From contig JBNKFQ010000112.1 of NCBI GenBank assembly GCA_050289385.1, positions 1 through 16,713 on the forward strand: a stretch of 16,713 nt of DNA. Reading direction: 5' to 3'. Shown in pieces: positions 15,819-16,713 of this stretch. The stretch comes from JBNKFQ01 sp050289385 (GTDB taxonomy: Bacteria > Pseudomonadota > Gammaproteobacteria > Pseudomonadales > Porticoccaceae). Within the stretch, counting starts at the first letter, position 1. Each line of letters starts with the position of its first letter. A program made the position numbers and the translations under genes. The notes beneath the pieces are model-generated. The model had not been told where the DNA came from, ran no database searches, and saw nothing but the letters and a program-made list of their open reading frames with translations.

Positions 15819-16713
15819 ATGCACCTGCCGGTAATTGCTCGTATTCTTGGCATCCTGCTGATGCTGTTTAGCCTGGCCCAGCTACCGGCCATAGGCGTTG
15901 CCCTGTTCTACGGAGAATCCACCGGCCCGACGTTTTTGCTGGCCTTCACTATCACCATATCCACCGGCATGTTGCTGTGGTTACCGTATTCACGCAGCAT
16001 TCAGGAGCTGCGCATTCGGGACGGTTTTTTAATTACGGTATTGTTCTGGGTGGTACTGGGCTTTGCCGGATCCCTGCCTCTGATGCTGGGTTCCGCTCCG
16101 CACCTGAGCTTTACAGATGCCGTGTTTGAATCAATGTCCGGACTCACAACCACTGGCGCTACGGTGATGACCGGCCTCGACGAGCTGCCGAAATCCGTAC
16201 TCTACTATCGCCAGCAACTGCAATGGCTGGGCGGCATCGGTATCGTGGTAATTGCCGTGGCTGTTCTGCCAATGCTCGGGGTGGGTGGCATGCAGTTGTA
16301 TCGCGCCGAAACTCCAGGACCCGTCAAGGATGCCAAACTCACGCCACGCATCGCTGACACCGCCAAGGCCCTCTTTCTGATCTACCTGGCGCTGACGGTT
16401 AGCTGTACATTGGCGTTTTGGGCAGCAGGCATGTCTTTGTTCGACGCCATATGCCACAGCTTTTCCACCGTTTCTACTGGCGGCTATTCTACTCACGATG
16501 CCAGTATTGGCTACTTTAACAGCCCGCTGATTGAGGGGATCTGCATTTATTTTATGGCGGTGTCAGGCCTTAACTTTGCGTTGCATTTTCACGCCTGGTA
16601 CCGCCGCAGTCTGGGCCACTATTGGCGTGACCCCGAAGCAAAAATGTACCTTTCGATCCTGGCCGGAGGCGCACTGGTAACCTGCGCCTACCTGTACTTT
16701 ACCGGCACCTACG
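15819..16713 (+). CDS. trkH: Trk system potassium uptake protein TrkH, 3' end cut by window edge
   Basis: Inner-membrane ion-conducting subunit of the Trk potassium uptake system. The first 298 codons are present and open to the right edge. The translation begins MHLPVIARILGILLMLFSLA and tracks E. coli TrkH (MHFRAITRIVG) throughout, so the ATG at 15819 is well supported. Two of the four selectivity-filter loops are visible: TTTGAT at residues 110-115 with filter Gly113, and STGGYS with Gly221-Gly222. Also conserved are LQWLGGIGIVVIAVAVLP and GVGGMQLYRAE, and the segment STHDASIGYF. The upstream sequence is pyrimidine-rich and carries no ribosome binding site, because the right arm of the heptamer inverted repeat abuts it. 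The remaining roughly 185 residues, including two filter loops, lie outside the window. Confidence 0.95.
   Translation, partial: MHLPVIARILGILLMLFSLAQLPAIGVALFYGESTGPTFLLAFTITISTGMLLWLPYSRSIQELRIRDGFLITVLFWVVLGFAGSLPLMLGSAPHLSFTDAVFESMSGLTTTGATVMTGLDELPKSVLYYRQQLQWLGGIGIVVIAVAVLPMLGVGGMQLYRAETPGPVKDAKLTPRIADTAKALFLIYLALTVSCTLAFWAAGMSLFDAICHSFSTVSTGGYSTHDASIGYFNSPLIEGICIYFMAVSGLNFALHFHAWYRRSLGHYWRDPEAKMYLSILAGGALVTCAYLYFTGTY

Noticed and set aside
15586..15834. Short plus-strand open frame across the heptamer inverted repeat
   Set aside because: Its translation is simply the repeat arms plus low-complexity sequence; no ribosome binding site and it overlaps the trkH start.

Overview
The window looks like chromosomal DNA of a marine-type gammaproteobacterium, probably on the Pseudomonas/Cellvibrio side of the class. 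Two things suggest this. The block trkA-rsmB-fmt-def, divergent from a LysM gene, dprA, tsaC and hemF, reproduces the order known near the Pseudomonas origin (PA0016 to about PA0024). Individual proteins (HemF, Fmt, RsmB, TrkH) also align closely with gammaproteobacterial versions I know. No tRNA, rRNA, CRISPR array, transposase or prophage gene is visible. No gene-free stretch exceeds 300 bases; the longest, 229 bases, lies between trkA and trkH.

Left region (1-5136, plus strand): a GspE/PulE-type secretion or pilus ATPase, cut by the left edge, is followed 13 nt later by a MoxR-type AAA+ ATPase. After a further 54 nt comes an exported metzincin-type zinc protease of the DUF5117/DUF4953 kind. 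Spacing and ribosome binding sites suggest one operon. The MoxR protein resembles the ATPase of clusters that normally also carry DUF5682, SWIM-zinc-finger and VWA proteins, yet none of these is in the window. This is the least conventional part of the sequence.

Middle region (11215 down to 5115, minus strand): tsaP (LysM protein), a strong terminator, then dprA, purE, tsaC, hemF and a lipoprotein amidase. Compared with the Pseudomonas order, purE is inserted between dprA and tsaC, and the amidase sits where aroE would be expected. The amidase has its own good promoter and overlaps the convergent protease gene by 22 bp.

Right region (11356-16713, plus strand): def-fmt-rsmB-trkA-trkH. The first three act in translation (peptide deformylase, initiator-tRNA formylation, 16S rRNA m5C967 methylation) and are tightly packed. 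trkA and trkH encode the regulatory and membrane subunits of a potassium uptake system; trkH is cut by the right edge. trkA is flanked on both sides by 7-bp-period repeat tracts. The downstream one is a long inverted repeat of TTGGAAG/CTTCCAA units ending 12 nt before the trkH start codon, and is the most unusual non-coding structure here.

Most of the window is ordinary housekeeping sequence. I see no complete undescribed system; the main leads are the orphan MoxR-metzincin pair and the heptamer-repeat elements around trkA.
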